Of a DNA stretch of 63,555 bases, positions 1 through 10,188 are shown piece after piece (position 1 is the stretch's first letter; each line of letters begins with the position of its first letter). The DNA lies in the NCBI GenBank assembly GCA_003222895.1, contig QHXI01000114.1, positions 1 through 63,555 of the forward strand, read 5' to 3'. Under the pieces are notes generated by a model, which was not told the origin of the DNA, searched no databases, and was given only the letters and a program-made list of their open reading frames with translations. This stretch comes from Acidobacteriota bacterium. GTDB lineage: Bacteria > Acidobacteriota > Blastocatellia > Pyrinomonadales > Pyrinomonadaceae. The position numbers were made by a program, and so were the translations under genes.

Positions 1-1801
<1,801 letters not shown>

Positions 1802-1891
1802 GCGACGATCATCCGCCAACGCTTCGCTGATTTCAACTCAGCAAGTATAATCCCGCTGCTTTATCACACCTGATTTCTTCGGAGACAACTG

Positions 1892-2074
1892 ATGCTGAAC
1901 CGTCGCGCGCTGGCTATCGGCTTGATCGCTACTCTGCTGTGCCTGCCTATTTTCGCTCAAACGCAATCAGACAAGGATCTGCTCGAACGCATTCGCAAAG
2001 AAGAGCACGCTGGGGAAACCGCGATAACGCCGCTCAAATGCGGTAGATCAGTTTGCCAATCGGCTAGCTCTTAA
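1892..2074 (+). CDS. Short exported protein, probable N-terminal remnant of an M28-type peptidase
   Basis: Sixty codons. Residues 1-22 form a clear signal peptide (basic start, hydrophobic 'LIATLLCLPIFA', then AQ cleavage region). Residues 26-38, 'SDKDLLERIRKEEH', resemble the start of the mature region of exported M28 peptidases common in acidobacteria; after that the resemblance stops and the frame ends in 22 unrelated residues. I infer a peptidase gene cut by a deletion, with the stop falling by chance. It could also be a genuine small secreted protein. It is divergent from thiC and lies 23 bases before the peroxiredoxin. Confidence 0.4.
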   Translation: MLNRRALAIGLIATLLCLPIFAQTQSDKDLLERIRKEEHAGETAITPLKCGRSVCQSASS

Positions 2075-2097
2075 ATCATAAGGAGAGGAAAACAACC

Positions 2098-2562
2098 ATG
2101 GGTGTAGAAGTTGGAAAGCAGTTTCCGGAATTTAGTCTGCTGAATCAGGATCGCCAGATGGTTACGCTCGGCGATTTCGTCGGCAAGTGGCTGGTCGTTT
2201 ACGTCTATCCAAAAGATGACACGCCCGGCTGTACGATTCAAGGGAAGTCATTCACGGCGACGAAGCAGGAGTTTGATGACGCGAACATTTCGGTGGTGGG
2301 CGTAAGCGAGGACGATGTCGAGTCGCACAAGAATTTCTGCAACAAGTTTTCATTTACGATCGATTTGCTGGCCGATCCAAATCACGAATTGCTGGACGCG
2401 GCCGGCGTCGGCCAGAGCGAATACAAAGGAACGATGTATTGGAACCGCACCTCATTCGTGATCGATCCCCAGGGTGTTCTGCGCAAGGTTTATGAAAAGG
2501 TGAACCCTGAGGGTCACGAGCGCGTATTGCTCGATGATATCAAAGCAATGCAGGCCGCCTAA
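2098..2562 (+). CDS. Peroxiredoxin of the Bcp/PrxQ (AhpC-TSA) family
   Basis: A 154-residue cytoplasmic thiol peroxidase that reduces peroxides. The thioredoxin-fold core is seen in 'VVYVYPKDDTPGCT', placing the peroxidatic cysteine at C45. In classical Bcp a resolving cysteine follows five residues later; here that position is not Cys (sequence after C45 is TIQGKSF) and the only other cysteine is C81 in 'NFCNKF'. The enzyme would therefore be either of the alternative PrxQ type with a Cys far from C45 or a 1-Cys form. The start is well set by AAGGAGAGGAAAAC just upstream. No partner reductase is adjacent. Confidence 0.93.
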   Translation: MGVEVGKQFPEFSLLNQDRQMVTLGDFVGKWLVVYVYPKDDTPGCTIQGKSFTATKQEFDDANISVVGVSEDDVESHKNFCNKFSFTIDLLADPNHELLDAAGVGQSEYKGTMYWNRTSFVIDPQGVLRKVYEKVNPEGHERVLLDDIKAMQAA

Positions 2563-2618
2563 GATCAACGAATCGCCGGTAGTGGTACCAAGCGGCGTCA
2601 AGCCGTCGCACTCCAAAA

Positions 2619-3812
2619 ATGTCGCGCATTAACAGGCGTCAATTCATAAAGCGGAGCGCAATTGCCGCTGCCGGTATCAGTCTTGCGCGGGCGGGCGCCT
2701 TCGCTTCGATCGCGGTCAATCCGAAGAAGATCTTGATCATTGGCGCAGGCATGGCCGGGCTTTCTGCCGCGTACGAACTGACGCAACTTGGTCATGACGT
2801 GACCATCCTCGAAGCGCGCACACGTCCGGGCGGCCGGGTGCACACTTTGCGCGAACCGTTTTCTGACGGCTTATTTGCAGAAGCCGGCGCTGCGCGCATT
2901 CCCGACAATCATGATCTCACACTCAAGTATGTGAAGCTGTTCGAGCTGCCACTCGAGCCTATGTATCCCGCGCGTTTGTCGGCGCTGCGGTTCGAAGCAG
3001 GCAGCATGCGACAAGTGTCAATAGAAGGTTTCACTGAAGCCCTGGGCAAGGCGTTCGGCAGCGAACTCGGCGGCACACCGGCGCGCTTCTCAAAAATCAA
3101 AGGCGGAAACGATCTGCTGCCCAGGGCTTTCGCCGCACGACTGGCAAACAAAATTCTCTACGAATCGCCTGTAGTCAAAATCGATCAGGATGAGAAGAGT
3201 GCGCGTGTGACCTTCCTTCGTAAAGGAACACCAGAAACCAAGACTGCCGATCGCGTGCTGTGCGCGCTGCCGTTTTCACTGTTGCGCAACATCGCCATGC
3301 CGGCGAACTTTGCGGAGAAGAAGCTCGCGGCGATCAAAAATCTGAAATATGATTCCGTTTCTCGGGTTTACTTGCAGACAAAAAATCGTTCCTGGGAAGA
3401 GAAGGGCCTGAACGGTTTTGCGTTCACCAGAGAGTCGGTCGAGATTTGGCAACCGACGTGGAGCCAGCCGGGACCGCGCGGCATCCTCATGACCTATGCG
3501 CGTCCGGGCGAAGCTGAACGAATTGCCGCGATGAAAGAAACCGAGCGAATCAATTCGACCGTCGCGCAGTTGGATCCGATGTTTCCCGGATTGCGCGAGA
3601 GCTTTGAAAAATCAGCCACTAAGATCTGGATGGATGACGAATGGTCGCGTGGCGCGTGGGCCTTTGCAGGACTTGGTAATCTACTGATGTTCGGGGCGCC
3701 GGAAGGCCGAATACACTTTGCCGGTGAACATCTATCGTTTGCGTTTTCGTGGATGCAAGGCGCGCTGGATTCAAGCGCTCGCGCAGTGAAACAAATTAAT
3801 GAAGCCGCCTAG
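2619..3812 (+). CDS. Tat-exported flavin-dependent amine oxidase
   Basis: A 397-residue FAD enzyme of the monoamine/polyamine oxidase and L-amino-acid oxidase superfamily. It starts with a twin-arginine signal ('NRRQFIK' at residues 5-11, then a hydrophobic Ala-rich stretch), so it should act outside the cytoplasm with FAD bound before export. The dinucleotide fold '[15 protein letters not shown]' begins near residue 39, followed by '[15 protein letters not shown]', the typical second FAD motif. The C-terminal motif '[18 protein letters not shown]' covers the flavin. The substrate cannot be read from the sequence. No strong ribosome site precedes the ATG, but the Tat signal supports this start. 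It converges on moaA with a gap of 27 bases. Confidence 0.9.
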   Translation: MSRINRRQFIKRSAIAAAGISLARAGAFASIAVNPKKILIIGAGMAGLSAAYELTQLGHDVTILEARTRPGGRVHTLREPFSDGLFAEAGAARIPDNHDLTLKYVKLFELPLEPMYPARLSALRFEAGSMRQVSIEGFTEALGKAFGSELGGTPARFSKIKGGNDLLPRAFAARLANKILYESPVVKIDQDEKSARVTFLRKGTPETKTADRVLCALPFSLLRNIAMPANFAEKKLAAIKNLKYDSVSRVYLQTKNRSWEEKGLNGFAFTRESVEIWQPTWSQPGPRGILMTYARPGEAERIAAMKETERINSTVAQLDPMFPGLRESFEKSATKIWMDDEWSRGAWAFAGLGNLLMFGAPEGRIHFAGEHLSFAFSWMQGALDSSARAVKQINEAA

Positions 3813-3839
3813 CTCTTAGCGTGGCAGTAGCCCCGACTC

Positions 3840-4862
3840 TCAACCGCCGATAAAACTCATCGATCGCGAAGGCGTGACAAATCCAGGATCGTTTATGTAG
3901 TGCCGCGGTTCCTTCTTCATCACCACTGATTGGATGAAGTCGACGATCTCCGCGCGCGAAGCTCCATCGCGAACCACGTCGCGCAATGAATGCTCCACCG
4001 TCGAGAAAAGACAGGTGCGGATTTGACCGTCAGAAGTGAGTCGAATGCGGGAACAAGCGCCACAGAAAGGCTCAGTGACTGGAGCGATGATGCCGATCTC
4101 GCCTGGCGCCCCATCCGAGAAACGATAACGAGAAGAAGTCTCGGATCCGCGCGCAACATCGAGAGGTTCAAGCGGAAATTTCTCACTGATCCGGTCGCGA
4201 ATCTCTTTTCCGGATACTACATCTTCGCGCGACCAGTCATGCCCTGAATCAAGCGGCATGAACTCGATGAAGCGCATCTTCACATCATGCTCGCGCGCGA
4301 ACGCGGCAAAGTCGGCAACTTCGTCTTCGTTGTGACCGCGGACGATCACAGCGTTAATTTTGATTGGTCGCAGGCCTGCGTCCTTCGCGGCTTCAATTCC
4401 TTCCATCACCCGATCCAAAACATCGACGCCGGTCATCTGCTTGAAGACGTCGCGTTTCAAACTGTCAAGGCTGATCGTTATTCGATCGAGGCCGGCTTCT
4501 TTCAAGCTGTGAGCGCGATGTGGCAGAAAGTATCCATTCGTGGTCAGCGCCAGATCCCGCAAGCCCTTCTTTTTGAACTGCGCGAGTTTGAAAATGATTT
4601 GTTCGATATCGCGACGCATCATTGGCTCGCCGCCGGTCAGACGAATCTTTTCAATGCCTAGCTCAACAAAGATGTCGCAGACGTATTCGATCTCTTCGTA
4701 CGAGAGCATCTGGTCTTTGTCGGCCATCGGCGGCTCGCCATGCGGCAGGCAATAGAAGCAGCGAAAATTGCAGCGGTCGGTGAGCGACACGCGCAGGTCG
4801 CGAATCGGTCGGTTGTATGAGTCTTTCAAAACCCTGCTGTTAATTTCGGTGAGAACCTGCAT
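3840..4862 (-). CDS. moaA: GTP 3',8-cyclase MoaA (molybdenum cofactor synthesis)
   Basis: MoaA is a radical SAM enzyme that begins molybdopterin synthesis from GTP. The radical SAM cluster is C31-x3-C35-x2-C38 in 'CNFRCFYC'; the second cluster is bound by C267, C270 and C284 in the C-terminal part ('CGACSRIRLTSDGQIRTC'). The protein ends in Gly-Gly, the conserved MoaA tail needed for activity. The open frame extends 47 codons further, but that stretch contains a transcription terminator of the upstream gene, so I place the start at the ATG at 4862, giving 340 residues, the usual size. No other moa gene is close; the MOSC protein at 39 kb is the only other gene here linked to this cofactor. 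Confidence 0.96.
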   Translation of the reverse strand: MQVLTEINSRVLKDSYNRPIRDLRVSLTDRCNFRCFYCLPHGEPPMADKDQMLSYEEIEYVCDIFVELGIEKIRLTGGEPMMRRDIEQIIFKLAQFKKKGLRDLALTTNGYFLPHRAHSLKEAGLDRITISLDSLKRDVFKQMTGVDVLDRVMEGIEAAKDAGLRPIKINAVIVRGHNEDEVADFAAFAREHDVKMRFIEFMPLDSGHDWSREDVVSGKEIRDRISEKFPLEPLDVARGSETSSRYRFSDGAPGEIGIIAPVTEPFCGACSRIRLTSDGQIRTCLFSTVEHSLRDVVRDGASRAEIVDFIQSVVMKKEPRHYINDPGFVTPSRSMSFIGG

Positions 4863-4868
4863 GCCGCA

Positions 4869-4898
4869 ATGATACGCCGCCCACGCATGGGCTTCAAA
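4869..4898 (-). promoter_or_regulatory. Possible promoter giving a leaderless moaA transcript
   Basis: On the minus strand TTTGAA (4898-4893) and TATCAT (4874-4869) are 18 bases apart, and the ATG of moaA follows the -10 box by only six bases. No ribosome site lies in between, so transcription could start at or next to the ATG. This is inference from a pattern only. Confidence 0.35.
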
Positions 4899-4931
4899 CG
4901 ATTGCCCAAATAGACAGCCTTTGCCGGCGCA

Positions 4932-4966
4932 GAAAAATGCAGGGCGAGTATATCTGCTCGCCCTGC
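4932..4966 (-). terminator. Intrinsic terminator after the 5033-6739 gene
   Basis: Read on the minus strand, a perfect 10-bp stem (GCAGGGCGAG / CTCGCCCTGC, loop of eight) is followed at once by ATTTTT. It lies 66 bases after the stop of the large unknown gene and before moaA, separating the two transcription units and arguing against the longer moaA reading frame. Confidence 0.85.
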
Positions 4967-5032
4967 CTTGGTACCCGGACGGACGGCTTAAACGGCTTGC
5001 CATCGAGCGTTAATCGGTCAAACCACCACCGA

Positions 5033-6739
5033 CTAAAGGTCGTTGATGATGTTTATTGCATAGTTGAACGGGGCAGTGTTTGAGCCACGCAGAGTATTGT
5101 CGCTAACGGCCAGGCTGATGTTGTAGGCGCAACGCGTACCGCGTTGCAGCTTATGCGAGCCTGCGGGCGGTACGGCCGCGCCGTTGTCGATGGCCGCGAT
5201 AATGTCCCACTCTGCAAGCACGCCCTCGGAGCCAGCCGCTAATGGCGCGTCGGCCCAGATGTCAGGCACGCGATGAGGCGGCAATACCGCAGGCGGAATC
5301 GATACACCACCAGGGACGCCGTTCCTCTGGAAAGCCATGGAGTAGCCGGTAAAGTTGTCGTTGGGATGGCCAGCCGTTGCGGCGTTAACCGCATCGGCAG
5401 CCCGGACGGCGGCGTCCCAAGCGATTCCACGAATCTCGCATTTCTTGCTGTTGAAATCCGAGAGCCTGAGGTCGAGGCAGCCGGTTAGCCCGCCGATGGA
5501 TTTAATCAATGCGACCGGGAAGTCGGCATCCAACCAAACATGCTGGATGTCGAAGAAAGTACGTACACCGGTGTCCTTGATAGCAAGTAGCAATGTGTAC
5601 TTGCCAGTGGGGTCTGACCATGTTCGGTCCACAATGTCGGGCACTGGCCAGCAGAAATTAGGAGGTGGAAATGGCGGAAACGACGGATTGGGGACACACT
5701 CCTGGCGCGTCGTCCAGCCTGGGTTATAGGTTAGGATTACACCTTCGTCAGTGGTCGAGTCCAGAACATTGTTGTCGCGCTGCGCGTTGGTGGTGTAGAT
5801 CACCTCGGAGATTTTCTGGCTGCCCGGAGGTGCAACTATTGGATCGCCGGGGTTAGGTTGCGGGAAGCTGAAGTCATGATCAGGAACAGCCCACATGTGA
5901 ACTTCGGCGATCTTGTCCGTGCCACACCCGTAAAACGTGGCCGAGCCAGACACCTGGATGCCGGGCGCCACCGAAGCAGGATCAATCGCGTGCCCTACTG
6001 GCGGAGGCACGCGGCATAAGACCTCATTCGGGTCGGCGGAAGTGTGTGCCCAAGCCCCGCCAACCTTCTTGATGTAGGCACGCCCTCCCTCCAGTTGGAA
6101 GCTGCTCCCACAGTGTTTTCGGATGTTGCCAATGCCGACTACGTGGAGTCTCACTTCGTAATCGGTCCAGTGGAGGAAGTCCGCACCCGCGCCTATAATG
6201 GCCTGCTGAGTATCCACGAAGCCGAGTTTCCCATTCGTCACCTGGTGGTTACCGAAAGTGAGCGTGGGGTCTGGATTGCCCGCACCGTCGGCGTAAACGA
6301 TACCTGTTGGTATGGTGGTGGTTCCGTGGTAAACCAATTCCAACTCATAACGGCTGAACCCGAATCCCGACGCCGTACCGATGATTGGTTCGAGGACGCG
6401 CCCGGAAAGTATATTTGCGTCACCGTGTTTACAGCCTGTCGGCTGCGTCACCCCGCATTTCAAACAAACGAAGTGCTTCTGACGCCAAATCAGCCAAATG
6501 AGCAGCAGGATCAGAAGCAGCAGTGTGATCCATGTCCATGGATCCAACCTTCCCTTCGGCCCGAAAGCACCAAACAGGCCGAACCAGTAGGCGATGAAGA
6601 TCGCGATCAGGATCAGCAGGATGATCACTTTGATAAGCAGCTCCCAACAGCCGCGCAGGCTTACATCGCCGTTCCGTTGGCGGGCTTGTTGTTGATTTAT
6701 GGGCTTGGTACTTGGCGGTTGGTTCCGTTGATCCATCAT
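5033..6739 (-). CDS. Unrecognised membrane-anchored, cysteine-rich protein
   Basis: A 568-residue protein I do not recognise. Residues 1-30 are polar and Gln-rich, followed by two hydrophobic segments (about 35-60 and 68-87). Next comes a metal-ribbon-like 'CLKCGVTQPTGC' near residue 93. The remaining 450 residues are Gly/Pro/Asp-rich, look beta-structured, and contain at least eight scattered cysteines ('KHCG', 'YGCG', 'RQEC', 'NFCW', 'TGCLDL', 'KKCEIRG', 'TRCAY'), suggesting disulfides outside the membrane. 'WDAAVRAADAVNA' to 'NDNFTGYSMAF' has the look of a domain found in other large exported proteins, from memory only. The start is chosen at the ATG at 6739 because AAGGAG lies five bases upstream. 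It is monocistronic, with its own promoter candidate and terminator. Confidence 0.8.
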   Translation of the reverse strand: MMDQRNQPPSTKPINQQQARQRNGDVSLRGCWELLIKVIILLILIAIFIAYWFGLFGAFGPKGRLDPWTWITLLLLILLLIWLIWRQKHFVCLKCGVTQPTGCKHGDANILSGRVLEPIIGTASGFGFSRYELELVYHGTTTIPTGIVYADGAGNPDPTLTFGNHQVTNGKLGFVDTQQAIIGAGADFLHWTDYEVRLHVVGIGNIRKHCGSSFQLEGGRAYIKKVGGAWAHTSADPNEVLCRVPPPVGHAIDPASVAPGIQVSGSATFYGCGTDKIAEVHMWAVPDHDFSFPQPNPGDPIVAPPGSQKISEVIYTTNAQRDNNVLDSTTDEGVILTYNPGWTTRQECVPNPSFPPFPPPNFCWPVPDIVDRTWSDPTGKYTLLLAIKDTGVRTFFDIQHVWLDADFPVALIKSIGGLTGCLDLRLSDFNSKKCEIRGIAWDAAVRAADAVNAATAGHPNDNFTGYSMAFQRNGVPGGVSIPPAVLPPHRVPDIWADAPLAAGSEGVLAEWDIIAAIDNGAAVPPAGSHKLQRGTRCAYNISLAVSDNTLRGSNTAPFNYAINIINDL

Positions 6740-6860
6740 CTTGTCTCCTTGACGGAATAGCACGTCATCGCCCTGTCTCAATAAAACAGACAAGGCCGAC
6801 TGTGCCTTTCCGTATTTATGCAAAAGACCTGACGAGGATTACTAAAAGACAGAGATACAA

Positions 6861-6902
6861 TAGGCTGGCTGACAGCCTAATGCTGTCGCTCTTGAATGTC
6901 AA
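6861..6902 (-). promoter_or_regulatory. Promoter candidate with palindromic operator-like site
   Basis: On the minus strand a perfect -35 hexamer TTGACA (6902-6897) is followed after 17 bases by TAGGCT (6879-6874) in -10 position. The -10 box sits inside a perfect inverted repeat, TAGGCTG-TCAGC-CAGCCTA (6879-6861). A repressor binding there would block RNA polymerase; alternatively it is a hairpin at the very start of the transcript. The leader to the ATG at 6739 would be about 130 bases. Confidence 0.5.
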
Positions 6903-7074
6903 TGAAAAACCTTGATTGTGAAAAATGGTAGGGGAATTAGCCCTAATCATGAGGTCATATATATGCGGGTTGACGCGACAACAGTTGCCGAGAATAGGGT
7001 GTTCTCTGGATGGGTACATCACCGGTCGGGCGACGGCCAAATCAAGTATTTCGTCCCGCTGTTCACAGGTTCGT

Positions 7075-7186
7075 CTATTTCACCGTCAACGTCGTCTTCG
7101 CAAAATATTCCGTGAGGTTGCCCGCGGTGCTCCATGACTTCGCGCTTGCCCCAGGCGATTATGTGAACGGAATAGACCCCCGTCTG
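7075..7186 (-). pseudogene. C-terminal fragment of a paralogue of the exported protein at 35739-36581
   Basis: Directly after the stop of the hydroxyacyl-CoA dehydrogenase, the minus strand encodes 'VYSVHIIAWGKREVMEHRG' and then, one frame over, 'NLTEYFAKTTLTVK' and a stop at 7077-7075. The intact protein at 35739-36581 ends 'TYSVYIIAWGKREVMEHRG' plus 'NLTEYFAKMTLAVK'. An extra G near 7120 explains the frame change. Nothing of the N-terminal 240 residues remains. This is the debris of a second copy of that gene, cut at the dehydrogenase boundary. Confidence 0.85.
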
Positions 7187-7187
7187 A

Positions 7188-8081
7188 TTACACCAGATTC
7201 ATCGGAGTTGGATCCTTCGCATCTTTCGTATAGTCGTAAAATCCGCGCCCTGATTTGCGCCCGTACAATCCAGCCATCACCATGCGCTTTAGCAACGTCG
7301 GCGGCGCGAATCGCTTCTCGCGAAATTCATTGAACATGATCTCAGCGATGTAGTAAGTCGTGTCGAGCCCAACAAAATCGCCGAGCGTGAGCGGCCCCAT
7401 TGGATAGCCGCAGCCGAGCTTCATCGCGTTGTCGATATCGACGATTGAACCGACGCCTTCTTCCAACGCGCGAATCGAATCGAGCAGGTAAGGCACTAGT
7501 AGGCGATTGACGATGAAACCAGTTTTGTCGCCGGCGCGGACCGGAACCTTGCCGAGTTTCTGCGCGAAAGAGATCGCGTCTTCGTAGACGTTTGCGTCGG
7601 TCAGGATCGTCCGCACGACTTCGACCAGCTTCATGATCGGTACGGGATTGAAGAAGTGCATCCCGATGAACCGTTTCTGCCGTTCCGCTGATGTCGGCGA
7701 CATCATCTGGGTGATTGAAAGCGATGAAGTGTTAGACGCGAAGATTGTTTCCGGCTTGCATAGACTGTCGAGCTGACGATATGTCTTCTGCTTCTCGTCA
7801 AGATTTTCGATGATTGCTTCAATAATGATGTCACAGTCGGACAAATCGTCGAACGAGGTCGTGCCGAACAGACGATCGCGCGCCTGCTTTTGCTGTTCGG
7901 CAGTAATGGTCCCTTTATCAGCAAATCGTTCGAGAGATTTTTCGATTGCGGCAAATCCTTTTTGCAGCAGCTCTTCTGAAACCTCGCGCACGGTCGTTTC
8001 GAATCCAGCCATCGCCGACGTTTGCGCAATGCCGGCTCCCATCAGGCCGCACCCCAGCACCCCAACTTTTTTGACTTCCAT
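7188..8081 (-). CDS. 3-hydroxybutyryl-CoA / 3-hydroxyacyl-CoA dehydrogenase
   Basis: A 297-residue NAD-dependent dehydrogenase of the single-domain Hbd/PaaH type, which oxidises 3-hydroxyacyl-CoA or works in reverse in butyrate or polyhydroxybutyrate routes. Residues 1-190 form the Rossmann domain: 'GVLGCGLMGAGIAQTSAMAGF' at the N-terminus, 'SNTSSLSITQM' and catalytic His in 'GMHFFNPVPIMKLVE'. Then 'DKTGFIVNRLLVPYL' opens the C-terminal helical domain, ending with 'GLYGRKSGRGFYDY'. AGGAGATAGGA precedes the ATG. No thiolase or crotonase gene is adjacent, so the pathway is open. Confidence 0.93.
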   Translation of the reverse strand: MEVKKVGVLGCGLMGAGIAQTSAMAGFETTVREVSEELLQKGFAAIEKSLERFADKGTITAEQQKQARDRLFGTTSFDDLSDCDIIIEAIIENLDEKQKTYRQLDSLCKPETIFASNTSSLSITQMMSPTSAERQKRFIGMHFFNPVPIMKLVEVVRTILTDANVYEDAISFAQKLGKVPVRAGDKTGFIVNRLLVPYLLDSIRALEEGVGSIVDIDNAMKLGCGYPMGPLTLGDFVGLDTTYYIAEIMFNEFREKRFAPPTLLKRMVMAGLYGRKSGRGFYDYTKDAKDPTPMNLV

Positions 8082-8100
8082 TCCTATCTCCTAATTATTT

Positions 8101-8243
8101 ATCCACAGATTAACGCAGATCACACAGATAAAGACTTAGCCACAAAAAAGCACAAAAGGCACAAGATCAAATTCTTCCTTTGTGCTTCTTGTGCCTTTTT
8201 GTGGCTTCCATTTCTTTCTGTGTAATCTGCGTAATCTGTGGAT
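8101..8243. repeat. Long imperfect palindrome, 'CCACAGATTAC / GCACAAAAAGGC' family, copy 1
   Basis: Nested inverted repeat of about 143 bases: the outer arms are ATCCACAGATTAACGCAGAT and its complement at the far end, and the inner arms are GCCACAAAAAAGCACAAAAG against CTTGTGCCTTTTTGTGGC. The arms are built of short repeated units with about 8-10 base spacing (CACAGAT, GCACAAA). Copies 2 and 3 are at 9203-9342 and 28268-28418; half an outer arm recurs at 41372-41395. Confidence 0.85.
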
Positions 8244-8249
8244 GACTCT

Positions 8250-9185
8250 TCACAACGTAATATCAAAATTCTTTGCCACCATAAAAAAGCTAATCGCGAC
8301 CACAAGCAACGCGACGATTTGTCCGATACGCCAGGCGATCGTCACGCTCGCCGGTTGGCCAGGTCGTTTGTAGCTCACCACCGCGGCCAGTGCCGCGCCT
8401 GACAGCAATCCGCCCAAATGCGCGGCGTTATCGATGATGCCGCGGCCGACGAATCCAATCGCGAGGTTCAACAAAATGATCGGCAACATGCCCGTACCAA
8501 ACGCGCGCTTGAAACCCTCGGGCAATTCGCGCCGGTACTTCACGCCGAAAACAAATAGCACGCCAACCAATCCGAACAACGCGCCTGATGCTCCCGCGGA
8601 GGGATCGTCATGGCTCTTAATCAGGAAACTTCCGATCACGCCGGGATGCGATCCCGAAATCACAGTTAGGTAACTTGCCAGCACACCCGCGATGCCCGTC
8701 ACGACCCAAAACACGACGAACTTTGCCGAGCCATAGAGTTTCTCCACCCATGGGCCAATCACCCAAAGGCTGTACATGTTGATAAGCACATGCGGCAGGT
8801 TGACGTGAATAAAAACCGGCGTGACCAGGCGCCAGTATTCGTGATCGTATCCAATCAAGTAGTTCGTCTTCGCGCCAAAGGCGAGCAGCACCGGTTCGGG
8901 AAAGCCGGTCCACAAAACCGCTGACGACGTCCCGCTGATTCCCCACATCAACAAAAAAATAAAAAAGTTCACGATCAGAAAGACGACCGTGAATATATAA
9001 GGACGGGACAATACCGCGCGCGCATAGCTCAAGTTGTAACGCTCATGCAGCGGCATGTGTCGCGCAGCCGCCAGCGCGATGGGCGCGCCGCACACGTGGC
9101 ACTCAGTTTCGCCCGCGCCAATCAGCGCGCCACAATTTCGACAGACACTCGGGCGGCTGAAATTGTTTGGTGGATTGTCAGGCAA
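8250..9185 (-). CDS. Rhomboid-family intramembrane serine protease with N-terminal zinc ribbon
   Basis: A 311-residue membrane protease. Residues 15-36 form a zinc ribbon with two CxxC pairs ('CRNCGALIG' and 'CHVCGAPI'). Six or more hydrophobic segments follow. The rhomboid signature is complete: 'HVNLPHVLINMYSLWVIG' in TM2, catalytic Ser in 'GASGALFG' and catalytic His in 'NAAHLGGLLSGA'. It would cleave membrane-protein substrates within or near the bilayer; the substrate is unknown. The zinc ribbon lies on the cytoplasmic side if the usual topology holds. The gene stands alone between two copies of the same long palindrome. Confidence 0.93.
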   Translation of the reverse strand: MPDNPPNNFSRPSVCRNCGALIGAGETECHVCGAPIALAAARHMPLHERYNLSYARAVLSRPYIFTVVFLIVNFFIFLLMWGISGTSSAVLWTGFPEPVLLAFGAKTNYLIGYDHEYWRLVTPVFIHVNLPHVLINMYSLWVIGPWVEKLYGSAKFVVFWVVTGIAGVLASYLTVISGSHPGVIGSFLIKSHDDPSAGASGALFGLVGVLFVFGVKYRRELPEGFKRAFGTGMLPIILLNLAIGFVGRGIIDNAAHLGGLLSGAALAAVVSYKRPGQPASVTIAWRIGQIVALLVVAISFFMVAKNFDITL

Positions 9186-9202
9186 CGAATTGAATTTGCA
9201 GT

Positions 9203-9342
9203 CCGCAGATTTCGCAAACTACACAGATAAAGAAATACTGAGCCGCAAAAAGGAACAAGAAGCACAAAAGGATTGTTTGGTTTTGTGCCTTTTGTGCTTT
9301 TTCGCGACTATGTCCCTTTCGGTGAAATCTGCGTAATCTGCA
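9203..9342. repeat. Long imperfect palindrome family, copy 2
   Basis: Same architecture as 8101-8243: outer arms 'CCGCAGATTTCGCAAAC' and 'ATCTGCGTAATCTGC', inner arms with GCACAAAAGG against CCTTTTGTGC. It lies between the start of the rhomboid gene and the end of the bacterioferritin-like gene, both read leftward, so it is both a leader and a 3' region. Confidence 0.8.
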
Positions 9343-9354
9343 TATGATCTTAAA

Positions 9355-9894
9355 CTACTTTTCGATCTTTCCCAATAGATTCACCAGATCGTCCGCGTGC
9401 TCTTCTTCGACCGCCAGGATCGTCTCCATCATGCGCCGGCTGGTCGGATCGTCATTGCCGAGATACTGGACGATGTCGCGATAGCTATCGATGGCGATGC
9501 GCTCGGCAACTAAGTCTTCCTTAATCATATCCGTCAGCGTTTCGCCTTCGACGTATTCGGCATGACTGCGCGTCAGTAAACCTTCAGGATTCAAATTAGG
9601 TTCGCCGCCAAGTTGCACGATACGTTGAGCGATTTGGTCGGCGTGCAACTGCTCGTCGTTAGAGTGCTGTAAAAATTCCGCAGCGACGCTATCAGCATTG
9701 ATGCCTGTCGCCATGAAATAATGGCGTCGATATCGCAGGACGCAGACGATCTCTGTCGCCAGCGCTTCGTTCAGAACCTTGATCACGGTTTCGCGATCGG
9801 CGCTATAGCCTTCAGTGACCGCGCCGTTTTCAATATGTTTTCGCGCGCGCTCGCGCAGAGTTTTGACATCGGTAAGAAACGGTTTTGATGACAT
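9355..9894 (-). CDS. Bacterioferritin-like di-iron protein
   Basis: A 179-residue ferritin-like four-helix protein. The metal ligands appear in order: Glu in 'LNEALATEIV', Glu and His in 'NDEQLHADQI', Glu in 'EDLVAERIAIDSY', and Glu and His in 'VEEEHADDL'. That pattern is the bacterioferritin/DPS-like di-iron site, so the protein probably oxidises and stores iron or protects from peroxide. The heme-ligand Met of classical bacterioferritin cannot be assigned with confidence. An N-terminal extension of about 30 residues precedes the first helix. AGGAGCATCC precedes the ATG. Confidence 0.88.
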   Translation of the reverse strand: MSSKPFLTDVKTLRERARKHIENGAVTEGYSADRETVIKVLNEALATEIVCVLRYRRHYFMATGINADSVAAEFLQHSNDEQLHADQIAQRIVQLGGEPNLNPEGLLTRSHAEYVEGETLTDMIKEDLVAERIAIDSYRDIVQYLGNDDPTSRRMMETILAVEEEHADDLVNLLGKIEK

Positions 9895-10188
9895 GGATGC
9901 TCCTGTTTAGACTCGAGCTACTGCGTCGCTCGCTCACTTCATAATTAATACGAATCGAGGGTGAGTCACGATATTACTAGCTCCATCAGACGCGGGCAAG
10001 CATCCTCATCGCGCGTGGGGATAATCTCTATCCGAGTGCTGAAGGAGACAAATACCGGGCGAAGACTAGGCACGCATCGCCGAAATTTGCGAAATCTTCC
10101 CCAAGCCGCGATAGCAAGGAATGGAAAAGCAGAGGTTGGATGTTAATCGAAAGCAGTTATAGCTCTTTTTTCAAGATACTAAAATTAC

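Noticed and set aside
4863-5003. 47-codon N-terminal extension of MoaA
   Set aside because: It contains a strong intrinsic terminator of the upstream gene, and MoaA homology begins at 4862.
8101-9342. CRISPR array, because of regular repeats at 8.1 and 9.2 kb
   Set aside because: The units are nested palindromes flanking a gene, with no constant repeat-spacer periodicity and no cas genes.
9960-10180. Short frame on the minus strand ending 'RDEDACPRLMELVIS'
   Set aside because: About 35 codons, no start, no ribosome site; not enough to call a relic.
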